From: Bryobacterales bacterium
GTDB taxonomy: Bacteria; Acidobacteriota; Terriglobia; Bryobacterales; Bryobacteraceae
Direction: 5' to 3'
Length of the DNA: 32,279 nucleotides
Assembly: GCA_003142355.1 (NCBI GenBank)
Contig: PLMF01000029.1
Span: 1 to 32,279 of the forward strand
Under the pieces are notes generated by a model. It saw nothing but the letters and a program-made list of their open reading frames with translations, made no database searches and was not told where the DNA came from. This document shows positions 8,713 through 15,875 of this stretch, piece after piece. Within the stretch, counting starts at the first letter, position 1, and each line of letters starts with the position of its first letter. Both the position numbers and the translations under genes were made by a program.

Positions 8713-8842
8713 CCTTAGCAGGCTGCGGAAAAACTTGGGTTTCGTATCAGGGCATCGCTTTAGCGATGCCGTACGTTCTTCGAAACCAGATGCCCCTTTA
8801 GGGGCTGGGCATCGATGAGCGACTTTTCCGCAGCCTGTTAGG
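8713..8842. repeat. Palindromic MITE-like element
   Basis: A 130-bp element bounded by inverted termini: CCTTAGCAGGCTGCGGAAAA on the left and, on the opposite strand of the right end, CCTAACAGGCTGCGGAAAAG. Inside are a second inverted pair (GGTTTCG / CGAAACC) and two perfect hairpins: GGCATCGC-TTTA-GCGATGCC, and GCCCC-TTTA-GGGGC nested in GATGCCC/GGGCATC. It has no coding capacity. The shape is that of a non-autonomous miniature element or REP-like repeat. Its left end lies only 10 bp from the glgP start codon, so it forms that gene's leader. Confidence 0.85.
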
Positions 8843-9224
8843 TCTTGCCACCGGTCACCCAGTCACCAGCCCAGTGACCTGAAGACGGTTAGAAAAACCA
8901 TCCCCTCTAGCCATTCTATCGGGTGAACGGAACTGGTCCACATCAGGCTGCGGAATTGTTGATTACCACGGTGCGCATCGGATGGCCAAATTATGTGTTG
9001 GGCTTGCGCTATTCCCCCTATGTACCCGAATCTACAACTCTAATATCCGGTTCGCGCTGAGTCCAATTCGAATTGTTCATGGAGTGCATTCGCGGGCGAT
9101 GACGGCTACTGGTTCTGATCGGCGCCTCCTACTCTCAGCTACACTCTAGGAGTCACACTTCCGTGTCGTGCTTCCGCGTCGAGAGCGGAACCCGATCTGT
9201 TCTTCAGAGGGGAAGAAGGGAACG
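8843..9224. other. Non-coding stretch between palindromic element and aldo/keto reductase
   Basis: About 380 bp without a recognisable gene. Visible are an imperfect stem GGTCAC...GTGACC just after the palindromic element and a solitary CAGGCTGCGGAA at 8944-8955, identical to the core of that element's terminus. A promoter for the downstream reductase could not be assigned with confidence. Confidence 0.5.
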
Positions 9225-10220
9225 ATGCAATACCGTCAACTTGGACGCACTCCTTGGAAGGTTTCAGAAATCAGCTTTGGCGCGTGGGCCATCGGCGGCG
9301 CATGGGGCAGCGTTTCGGACGACGAATCTCTCACCGCGCTGCACCAGGCCGTCGACTGCGGAGTGAATTTTATCGACACCGCCGACGTGTATGGCGATGG
9401 CCGCAGCGAACGCCTGATTGCTCAACTGATTGCCCAACTGAAGAAGGGCCAAAAGAGCGAGATTGTGGTTGCCACGAAAGCTGGCCGCCGTCTGCCGCGC
9501 CAGACGGTGGAAGGATACAGCCGCCAGAACCTGACGATGTGGGTCGAAGACAGTCTGCGGAATCTTTCGACCGACAGCCTTGATCTGGTGCAACTTCATT
9601 GCCCGCCGGGCGCGCTGTATGACCGGCCTGAAGTCTTCGGGATACTGGATGACCTGGTGCGCGAGGGCAAGATTCGCTACTACGGGGTGAGCGTCGAGAA
9701 GATTGAAGAAGCGCTCAAGGCGGTCGAGTTCCCCAACGTCCAGACGGTGCAAATCATTTTCAACTGTTTCCGCCAGCGTCCGGCGGAGCAGTTTTTCGCC
9801 CGAGCCAAAGAAAAACGGGTAGGCATCCTCGCCCGTGTGCCGCTCGCCAGCGGCCTCCTCACGGGTAAATTCCGTCGCGATTCCATCTTCGCGGCAGACG
9901 ACCACCGGAATTTCAATCGTCAGGGGCAAGCCTTTGATATGGGAGAAACATTTTCCGGTGTGGATTACAACGTCGGCCTTGAAGCGGTAGAGGAGATGCG
10001 AGCGCTCTTGCCCGCCGGCATCTCGATGAGTCAGTTCGCTCTGCGCTGGATCCTCATGTTCGACGCCGTGACCTGCGCCATTCCCGGTGGCAAGCGGGCG
10101 GACCAGGTTGCGGACAACTGCCAGGCTTCGGACCTTCCGCCCCTTACCGACGAGGCAATGACAGCGGTGCGGCGCATCTATGACGAAAAGATTCGTCCGC
10201 TGGTGCAAAATCGCTGGTAG
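9225..10220 (+). CDS. Aldo/keto reductase
   Basis: A 331-residue NADPH-dependent (beta/alpha)8 aldo/keto reductase. The catalytic tetrad is visible as D51 and Y56 (FIDTADVYGDGRSE), K85 (VVATKAG) and H125 (LVQLHCP). The C-terminal phosphate-binding segment includes AIPGGKRADQVADN. The ATG at 9225 (MQYRQLGRTP) follows AAGAAGGGA and fits the family N-terminus; the frame is open further upstream to 9168 without a matching sequence. Similarity is to the broad YajO/oxidoreductase group, and the substrate cannot be inferred. It is a single gene, convergent with htrA. Confidence 0.9.
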   Translation: MQYRQLGRTPWKVSEISFGAWAIGGAWGSVSDDESLTALHQAVDCGVNFIDTADVYGDGRSERLIAQLIAQLKKGQKSEIVVATKAGRRLPRQTVEGYSRQNLTMWVEDSLRNLSTDSLDLVQLHCPPGALYDRPEVFGILDDLVREGKIRYYGVSVEKIEEALKAVEFPNVQTVQIIFNCFRQRPAEQFFARAKEKRVGILARVPLASGLLTGKFRRDSIFAADDHRNFNRQGQAFDMGETFSGVDYNVGLEAVEEMRALLPAGISMSQFALRWILMFDAVTCAIPGGKRADQVADNCQASDLPPLTDEAMTAVRRIYDEKIRPLVQNRW

Positions 10221-10333
10221 CCCGAAACCAAAGTTGGTAGCAGAGTCACCAACAAAGGCGCGGCGTGAGGAAGGAAATGCGCGCTGCGTCCCACCCAACT
10301 CGATGCCGGGGGGAACACAGCGCGCAAATGATC

Positions 10334-10363
10334 CGCGCTAACCCTGGGCGCGCTAGCCCTGGG
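10334..10363. repeat. 15-bp tandem duplication at the htrA stop codon
   Basis: Two adjacent near-identical 15-mers, CGCGCTAACCCTGGG (10334-10348) and CGCGCTAGCCCTGGG (10349-10363). The second contains the htrA TAG stop. It looks like a small replication-slippage duplication that leaves the protein unchanged. Confidence 0.7.
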
Positions 10364-11876
10364 AAGGATGCAACACGCGGAATGTGCTGCCCCCGTTCGA
10401 CCACACCAGCACCAGCGCATCCTGACCGTTGGGCACGCCCGAGAGCGCCTGTGCCACTTCGGACGCCGATTTCACCGCGTGCCGGTTTACTTCCATGATC
10501 ACGTCCCCACGCTGCAAGCCCGCGTTATCCGCCGGGCTGCCGGGTTGAACCTCTTCCACGATGGCGCCGTGGACCGACTCCTGCGTTTGCAGTTCATTGC
10601 GAACCTCCGGAGTCAACTCCGCGAGCTTTATCCCCCAGCGGCCCTTGTGTTCGCCGCCGGCGGTCTCTGTGCCTTTATCGCCGCCCAGCACTTCGAGCGT
10701 CACTGGAACGCTCGTCACCTTGCTGTCCCGCATCACCTCCAGATGGATGGTCTCACCCGGCCGCTTCTGTCCGACTAACATTTGCAACTGACCAGCGTCC
10801 GTAACAGGTTTCCCGTCGAGTTTGGTGATCACGTCTCCGGTGCGCAGGCCCGCTTTCGCTCCGGGCGCGTCCGGCTGAACGTCGCTGACCAGCGCTCCCT
10901 CAGCTTTGTTCATCTGGAAAAACTTGGCGTTGTCGGGAGTCACATCGGCGATCTGAATTCCGATGAACGCGTGCGTCACTTTTCCGTCCCGGATCAGCGT
11001 CTCCACCGTAGGCTGGACAATCTGGGAAGGAATCGCAAAGCCCATTCCCGAGAATGATCCGGAGGATGAAATCAGGAAGGTATTGATTCCGATAAGTTCG
11101 CCGCGCGCGTCAACTAAGGCTCCGCCGGAGTTGCCGGGATTGATGGCAGCGTCGGTCTGGATGAACTCGCCCGGCTTGCGTCGATCGTTTGCGTCAGGAT
11201 TGGGACGGTTCAGCGCGCTGATGATGCCGCGCGTCACCGTGAAGCGGAATCCGTACGGATTCCCGAAGGCGAGCACCGTCTGTCCGGGGTGCAAGCCGGC
11301 AGAGTTACCCCAAGGCACGCTCGGCAGGTTGGTTGCATTGACCTTGATGACCGCGAGGTCCGTCAGCGGGTCGGCGCCCACCAACTTCGCGGGCAGCACC
11401 TCCCGGTTGCTCATGGTGACGCGAATATCGACCGCTCCGTCGATCACGTGATTGTTGGTGACGATATATCCGTCGGGAGAGATGATCACGCCGCTGCCCA
11501 GGCCGTGTTCCATTCTGTTCTGAGGCTGCGACGGCATGTTGAACTGACGACCGAAAGGGTTGCCGGGACCGAAGAATTGCTGCATGTCGGGCATACCTTC
11601 CGGACCGCTCTGCTGCGCGTTCGCTTTCGACACGACTGTGACATTCACGACCGCCGGTGTAACTCGTGCCGCCAGCGTTTCCATTGCGCGGTCGAGCGTG
11701 AGCAACGCTCCGACACTGTTGTCATCAAGCGGCGCCGCGGCCGGAGCCGCTGCCGCTGCGGTTGCAGACTTCGTAAAGTTGAAGGTCGCCACTGACCCAA
11801 CTGCCACTAGGGCAACTAGAGCCACCACCAGACGCCTCGTCACCACTGCCTTACAGCGTTCTATCCACATCTTCAT
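10353..11876 (-). CDS. degQ: Periplasmic serine protease HtrA/DegQ-type with two PDZ domains
   Basis: A 507-residue trypsin-fold protease/chaperone of the envelope. Residues 14-40 are an N-terminal signal/anchor helix after a positively charged start. The protease triad is H143 (VTNNHVIDGA), D173 (LTDLAVIKVN) and S250 (NPGNSGGALVD). PDZ1 is roughly 300-385 (KAGLRTGDVITKLDGKPV) and PDZ2 roughly 410-500 (PADNAGLQRGDVIMEVN). The ATG at 11876 follows AAGGAG at about 8 bp. It lies downstream of blaI and the M56 gene on the same strand. Between them is a perfect 20-bp inverted repeat nearly identical to one upstream of blaI, so it is probably part of the BlaI regulon. Confidence 0.95.
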   Translation of the reverse strand: MKMWIERCKAVVTRRLVVALVALVAVGSVATFNFTKSATAAAAAPAAAPLDDNSVGALLTLDRAMETLAARVTPAVVNVTVVSKANAQQSGPEGMPDMQQFFGPGNPFGRQFNMPSQPQNRMEHGLGSGVIISPDGYIVTNNHVIDGAVDIRVTMSNREVLPAKLVGADPLTDLAVIKVNATNLPSVPWGNSAGLHPGQTVLAFGNPYGFRFTVTRGIISALNRPNPDANDRRKPGEFIQTDAAINPGNSGGALVDARGELIGINTFLISSSGSFSGMGFAIPSQIVQPTVETLIRDGKVTHAFIGIQIADVTPDNAKFFQMNKAEGALVSDVQPDAPGAKAGLRTGDVITKLDGKPVTDAGQLQMLVGQKRPGETIHLEVMRDSKVTSVPVTLEVLGGDKGTETAGGEHKGRWGIKLAELTPEVRNELQTQESVHGAIVEEVQPGSPADNAGLQRGDVIMEVNRHAVKSASEVAQALSGVPNGQDALVLVWSNGGSTFRVLHPSQG

Positions 11877-11892
11877 TTTCTTTTCTCCTTGT

Positions 11893-11912
11893 ACAACTAA
11901 TTATCTAGTTGT
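11893..11912. promoter_or_regulatory. Putative BlaI operator in front of htrA
   Basis: A perfect inverted repeat with 7-bp arms and 6-bp spacer (ACAACTA...TAGTTGT), 17 bp upstream of the htrA start and just before its Shine-Dalgarno sequence. The core AACTAATTATCTAGTT matches 14 of 16 positions of the palindrome upstream of blaI (13822-13837). Both are followed on the plus strand by a TTAGTTGCAA-like sequence. Binding by the neighbouring BlaI is inferred. Confidence 0.75.
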
Positions 11913-11932
11913 TAGTTGCAAAAAAAATTAGG

Positions 11933-13396
11933 CTAAATTGAATTGGCTACAGGCACTCCCGACAACCGGTCGCGAACTGGGCTCACCCACGTCACTCGCC
12001 ACACCTGTACGCTCCACACCGACGAATCGGAGGTCGTGTACTGCGTGGCTTCAATAAAGACCAGCGTTCGGATTTGAGGCACGATTTCCTGATCCGCACC
12101 TGCGCTTGCCTCGACTACTCGGTCGCGCGGCGGTGCGGCGTTCAATCGGGCAGCAAGTACGTGAGCCGGAGCAAGCTGGCGCCCCGCCGCAGCGTGCGCA
12201 TGAACAACTTTGGCTGTCGTCCCCACCGATGACGACTCGCCCGTCCGCAACGCGGCGGGAATCACCGCCGTCGTTCGGAATGAAGACTGGACCGAAGACT
12301 GGAACGAAGCCGGGCTGACCGCAGCCGAGTACCCGTGATCGGAGTTGCTTGCCAGCACGCCGCGATCAAACGCGACGAACTGGGGTGCGTGCGGCAGCAC
12401 CACCAGGCAGATCATGGAAAAAGCGCCGACCATGCCCAGCGCCGGCTTCCAGACTCGCGTGGCCACTGGCCGGTTTGTGTCGAGAATCTGCGCGAGCCGC
12501 AGTGAAGCCTCGCGGGCTCGGTGCACAGCCGCCTGGGCCATCGACCATCGCCTGTGCGAAAGACGATGCGCCAGACTCTTTTCCAGCAGCGAGACCAGAC
12601 AACTGGCGTATCCGCGCGGGTTGGCGGTTTCGGCCAGCACGGCATCGTCACAAGCCATCTCGCGTTCCACCGAAAGCCGATTCTCAATCCACCACACCGC
12701 GGGATGAAAGAAGAACAGAGCGCGCACGAGCTTCTGAATGAGATTGGTCCAGTCGTCCCAACGCCGCAGGTGTGCGAATTCGTGCAGCAGGACGACGTTG
12801 AGATCGTTGGGCGGCAGTTCTCGCAACGCCCAGGCTGGCAGGATAATTGTCTGCTTCCAGAAACCAATCGCGGCAGGTACGCGCACGCACTCAGACGTGG
12901 CGATCGTTATTGACTTAGAGGCGACTGACCTTGACGCGCCGATTGCATCCACCGTTTTTCGCACGACCGGATCGAGATCCGCTGCGACGATCGGAGTGCA
13001 ACTCCGGCGCAATTGCCGCAGGCGCCAAAGCCCAGCCGCCAAACGCACCATCGCCGCGCCCGCCCCCAGAGCCCAGGCGAGGAAAACAAAAAGCGCCCAC
13101 CGGCCGGGTATGGTGATCGCCGGCCGCAGGCTTCTCCCTGACATCGCCGACGACATAAACGACGACACCCCTGCCGCCATCGGCGCCCGCCCTTCGCCGA
13201 AACCACCCAGCACAGGAAGCGCGGCGACCGTCAGCAGGGCCAGAAACCAGACGGCAAATCGGGTTCCCGAATTCTGCCTGCGCAAAACACGGAGCAACGC
13301 CCAGGCAAAAAGCGCGATCAGGAATCCTTCGGGAAGCGCGTTGAGAATGCGCTCGACCGAGATCTGTGCAACTGTCTGCAACGGAAGCCAGCTCAT
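11933..13396 (-). CDS. M56-family membrane metallopeptidase (BlaR1/MecR1-like signal transducer)
   Basis: A 487-residue membrane protein. Hydrophobic segments lie at about 23-40, 47-66 and 99-120, with another at about 315-340. Between the last two is the cytoplasmic gluzincin domain with HEFAH at 205-209 and EREMACDDAV at 245-253 (third zinc ligand). In BlaR1 this domain inactivates the BlaI repressor. After the last helix only about 145 residues remain, with no penicillin-binding motifs (no S-x-x-K/KTG pattern), so the sensed signal is not a beta-lactam by the classical route. The start overlaps the blaI stop as ATGA. The C-terminal domain is unfamiliar. Confidence 0.9.
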   Translation of the reverse strand: MSWLPLQTVAQISVERILNALPEGFLIALFAWALLRVLRRQNSGTRFAVWFLALLTVAALPVLGGFGEGRAPMAAGVSSFMSSAMSGRSLRPAITIPGRWALFVFLAWALGAGAAMVRLAAGLWRLRQLRRSCTPIVAADLDPVVRKTVDAIGASRSVASKSITIATSECVRVPAAIGFWKQTIILPAWALRELPPNDLNVVLLHEFAHLRRWDDWTNLIQKLVRALFFFHPAVWWIENRLSVEREMACDDAVLAETANPRGYASCLVSLLEKSLAHRLSHRRWSMAQAAVHRAREASLRLAQILDTNRPVATRVWKPALGMVGAFSMICLVVLPHAPQFVAFDRGVLASNSDHGYSAAVSPASFQSSVQSSFRTTAVIPAALRTGESSSVGTTAKVVHAHAAAGRQLAPAHVLAARLNAAPPRDRVVEASAGADQEIVPQIRTLVFIEATQYTTSDSSVWSVQVWRVTWVSPVRDRLSGVPVANSI

Positions 13397-13776
13397 TTCG
13401 CGTCGCTCCGATCCAGCATCTCCCGGAGGCGAGCAAGTTCCTCCGGCCCGATGCCCTGGTCCTCGAGGAGGTTCAAGACGAGTTGCTCGTGAGAGTTCTT
13501 GAAAAAGCGACTCACGAGATGCCGGATTTCCGAGCGCGTCGCCTCTTTCTGCCCCACCAGCGGCGTGTACACGTGCGCCCGTCCATCCTTTAGGTGTTTC
13601 AAATAGCCTTTTCTTTCCAGGACACGGATGGTGGTCAAGACAGAGTTATAGGCCAGGGCAGGCTTTTGAGTAATAGAATCAAGCACTTGCTGGACCGTGC
13701 CTGATCCCTTCAGCCAGAGCACGTTCATGATCCGCAGCTCGGCTTCGGTCAAAGTTCCCGATTGTCTCGGCGGCAC
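13393..13776 (-). CDS. blaI: BlaI/MecI-family transcriptional repressor
   Basis: A 127-residue winged-helix repressor. The helix-turn-helix region reads LTEAELRIMNVLWLKGSGTV, then ALAYNSVLTTIRVLERKGYL (recognition helix), then the wing HVYTPLV. The C-terminal dimerisation helices contain the area cleaved in BlaI proteins. I chose a GTG start at 13776, because GAGGAGGGG stands 6 bp upstream, the length matches the family, and the operator at 13822-13837 then falls outside the gene; the next in-frame ATG upstream (13929) would include the operator. It is coupled to the M56 gene by ATGA and probably represses its own operon and htrA. Confidence 0.9.
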   Translation of the reverse strand: MPPRQSGTLTEAELRIMNVLWLKGSGTVQQVLDSITQKPALAYNSVLTTIRVLERKGYLKHLKDGRAHVYTPLVGQKEATRSEIRHLVSRFFKNSHEQLVLNLLEDQGIGPEELARLREMLDRSDAK

Positions 13777-13821
13777 CGGATGCCCCTCCTCGGACCTTAG
13801 ACGCTGCACGCAGCGAAAGGT

Positions 13822-13837
13822 AACTAATTCTTTAGTT
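13822..13837. promoter_or_regulatory. Putative BlaI operator in front of blaI
   Basis: The perfect inverted repeat AACTAA-TTCT-TTAGTT lies 46 bp upstream of the blaI start codon. It is nearly the same sequence as the palindrome before htrA. This is the expected place for an autoregulatory operator of a BlaI-family repressor. Confidence 0.75.
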
Positions 13838-14621
13838 GCAAGGGAAAAGCCGAGGGTTGCTTCCCGGCTCTGGAGGCATTTCCGCTGGAGCAGTGCCTGC
13901 CTCAATTCAACAATCGAACTTAGCCCCAAGCGGTAACGTGTTTGGGAGAACTCTCATTCTAGGTGGTCCCGTTTTCGGGGGCTACGTCAGACCCATGCTC
14001 AGGCGAAGGGATTTGTCGACCACGCCGAAAGCAGCCTCCAGATCGGAACTACTTCGGCCGCGCCGCCACTCGCAGATAGGGCTTCAGAGTCTTCCAGCCG
14101 CTGGGATATTTTTGTTTGGCCTGCTCTTCCGAAACCGACGTTGGATCGAGGGATGGCCAGCGCGTTTAAACCCTACTACATTAGTAGAGAATAGAATATC
14201 CAGCGGCTGCCAGCTCGTCAACCGGGGCCAAGCCGGTTCCGGCAGGATGATGGTATCGCATCGGGCCGCTGAGCGATCGCCAGCCTCGAAGTGCACCGTC
14301 CCAGCTGCATTTTTGTTCGCGCCACAAAGCAGGACAATCGGCGTGATAACCATGTCGTCAATGTGCGCGTCGGTGGAAATTGTGTGGAAGTTCTCCGCGG
14401 CGAAGTTACGCTCGCCATCTAGCGGATCAAAACGCTGCGACAGTCGCGGCTTTCAGCCCGATGGCACGATCTTGCCTTACACCAGAGTGCCATTGGCGAG
14501 CGCGCTACTTTACCGGCGCTGCGTTTCTGTTTAGCATTCAACCTCGCTCGCGGTTCTCAAAAAAAGAAATCAGGTATCGAATTCAGAAAACATTTGTGAC
14601 GACAGTCTCCCGGTCAGGCCA
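13838..14621. other. Gene-poor region with degraded-looking reading frames
   Basis: 784 bp with no gene I recognise. On the minus strand, frames without a plausible start run through it: one from about 14480 to 14084, and a 38-codon one at 14049-14165 ending KTLKPYLRVAARPK before a stop. They could be remnants of broken genes, but no family match is apparent. Two inverted arms (14096-14110 and 14195-14208, AGCCGCTGG / CCAGCGGCT plus ATATT/AATAT) flank a perfect palindrome at 14173-14187. A plus-strand 232-codon frame is not supported. Confidence 0.5.
14173..14221 (-). promoter_or_regulatory. Promoter with perfect palindrome over the start site, pointing towards blaI
   Basis: On the minus strand TTGACG (14216-14221) is separated by 17 bp from TATTCT (14193-14198). 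Five bp further lies the perfect 15-bp palindrome CTACT-ACATT-AGTAG (14173-14187), which would cover the transcription start. Transcription would run leftwards to blaI, about 400 bp away. The half-site ACTA/TAGT recalls the BlaI operators nearby but with a 3-bp instead of a 6-bp gap. Confidence 0.55.
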
Positions 14622-15050
14622 ATGAAGCCCAAGAAAACGATTCTTTGTGTGGACGATAACGAACAGTCACTCTCCATCCGCAAAATCATGCTTGAAACGC
14701 GGGGCTACCGCGTGCTCGCGTGCAACAGTGGCGAACTGGCACTCGAAGCCTTCCGCCGCGGCGGGGTTGACCTGGTGCTCACCGACCTGATCATGCCCGG
14801 TGTGGATGGTTCGCGGCTGATCGAAGAAATCAAAAGTCTTTCTCCGCAGACTCCGGCTGTGCTGATCTCCGGCCGGACCAAAATCTACGAGCGTGAAACG
14901 CTCGCCGATGTTTTTCTCTCCAAGGGAATGTACGAACCCGCGGATCTACTGGAACGCATTCGCCTGTTGTTGGTGCGCAAGCGCGGCCCCAAGCGTCAGG
15001 TTGAACTCCGCGCCCGTGCGATGGACGTGGAGCATGCGACCGTGGCGTGA
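14622..15050 (+). CDS. Stand-alone response regulator receiver protein
   Basis: A 142-residue single REC domain. The acidic pocket is D11-D12 (ILCVDDNEQ), the phospho-acceptor is D55 (LVLTDLIMPGVDG), the switch residue is S83 (AVLISGR) and the conserved lysine is K101 (LSKGMYEP). There is no output domain, only about 25 basic residues at the C-terminus, so it would act by protein contact like CheY or Spo0F-type proteins. No histidine kinase is nearby. The ATG at 14622 is preceded by a weak GGTCAGG. Partner and pathway are unknown. Confidence 0.9.
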   Translation: MKPKKTILCVDDNEQSLSIRKIMLETRGYRVLACNSGELALEAFRRGGVDLVLTDLIMPGVDGSRLIEEIKSLSPQTPAVLISGRTKIYERETLADVFLSKGMYEPADLLERIRLLLVRKRGPKRQVELRARAMDVEHATVA

Positions 15051-15056
15051 GCAGAA

Positions 15057-15168
15057 TCATTGAGGCATTTAGTCATTGAATCATTGAGTCATTGAAACCA
15101 TGAAGCAATGGGTCGATGACTAAATGTCTCAAGGATTCAATGCCTCAATGATTCAATGACTCAATCAC
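15057..15168. repeat. TCATTGA-type short repeats forming a large inverted repeat
   Basis: The left half repeats TCATTGA-like heptamers on the plus strand (15057-15097). The right half repeats the complement TCAATGA (15134-15166). Longer arms TGAGGCATTTAGTCAT (15061-15076) and ATGACTAAATGTCTCA (15116-15131) pair at 15 of 16 positions. The whole 110-bp spacer between the response regulator and the ABC gene can fold into one long imperfect hairpin. Confidence 0.75.
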
Positions 15169-15197
15169 GCTTCTCCGTGTGATATCGTTTTCACTGG

Positions 15198-15872
15198 ATG
15201 TCGGCCTTCATCGAAGCCAGGGAACTGTGCAAAACCTACCGGGTTGGCAAAGTTGATGTGCCAGCCCTGCGCGGTATCTCCTTCAGCGTGCAAAAGGGAG
15301 AGTTCGTCACGGTCGTGGGCCCTTCGGGCAGCGGCAAGTCCACGCTCTTCTATCTGCTCGGCGGATTGACCCGCGCCGACTCGGGAAGCGTTACCATCGA
15401 CGGCGTGGATTTCGCCACCCTTTCCGACGGCGAGCGCACCCGGTTGCGCAAAAGCAAGATCGGATTCGTCTTCCAGAAATTCAATCTTCTGCCTACGCTC
15501 AGCGCGCGCTCGAATATCGAGATTGCCGCCGACATCGCCGGCAAGGCCATGCCCGATCCCGAGTTCCTGAAGAAGATCACCGGGATGCTCGGCATCGCCC
15601 AACGTCTGGCGCATCGCCCCAACGAGCTTTCCGGCGGCGAGCAGCAGAGAGTCGCGCTCGCACGGGCTCTCATCAACCGCCCCGCCATCGTGCTCGCCGA
15701 CGAGCCCACCGGCAACCTCGACAGCGAGAACTCCGCCCGCATCATGTCCGTCCTCACCGGCATCCGCGAAAGCCGGAATCTGACCATGATCGTGGTCACT
15801 CACGAAGAGGCCGTGGCCCAATCGGCCGCCCGCAACATTCACATTCGCGATGGACGCATCTGCTCCCGGTGA
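15198..15872 (+). CDS. ABC transporter ATP-binding protein, LolD/MacB-type
   Basis: A 224-residue ATPase. Walker A is GPSGSGKST, the signature is LSGGEQQRVALARAL, Walker B is AIVLADEPTGNLDS, and the switch histidine is in VVTHEE. The sequence VFQKFNLLPTLSARSNIE places it in the LolD/FtsE/MacB group, which works with FtsX/MacB-fold permeases. No permease gene adjoins it. A LolA-like protein starts 3 bp after its stop, suggesting lipoprotein or lipid traffic to the outer membrane (inference). No clear ribosome-binding site is visible upstream; the repeat-rich spacer ends 30 bp before the start. Confidence 0.92.
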   Translation: MSAFIEARELCKTYRVGKVDVPALRGISFSVQKGEFVTVVGPSGSGKSTLFYLLGGLTRADSGSVTIDGVDFATLSDGERTRLRKSKIGFVFQKFNLLPTLSARSNIEIAADIAGKAMPDPEFLKKITGMLGIAQRLAHRPNELSGGEQQRVALARALINRPAIVLADEPTGNLDSENSARIMSVLTGIRESRNLTMIVVTHEEAVAQSAARNIHIRDGRICSR

Positions 15873-15875
15873 TCT

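Noticed and set aside
10233..10253. Terminator GTTGGT...ACCAAC between the aldo/keto reductase and htrA
   Set aside because: The stem is only 6 bp with a 9-base loop and no T-run on either strand, too weak to call.
13836..14534. 232-codon plus-strand frame in the gene-poor region
   Set aside because: It starts next to the blaI operator and crosses the palindromic promoter, and its composition resembles no protein.
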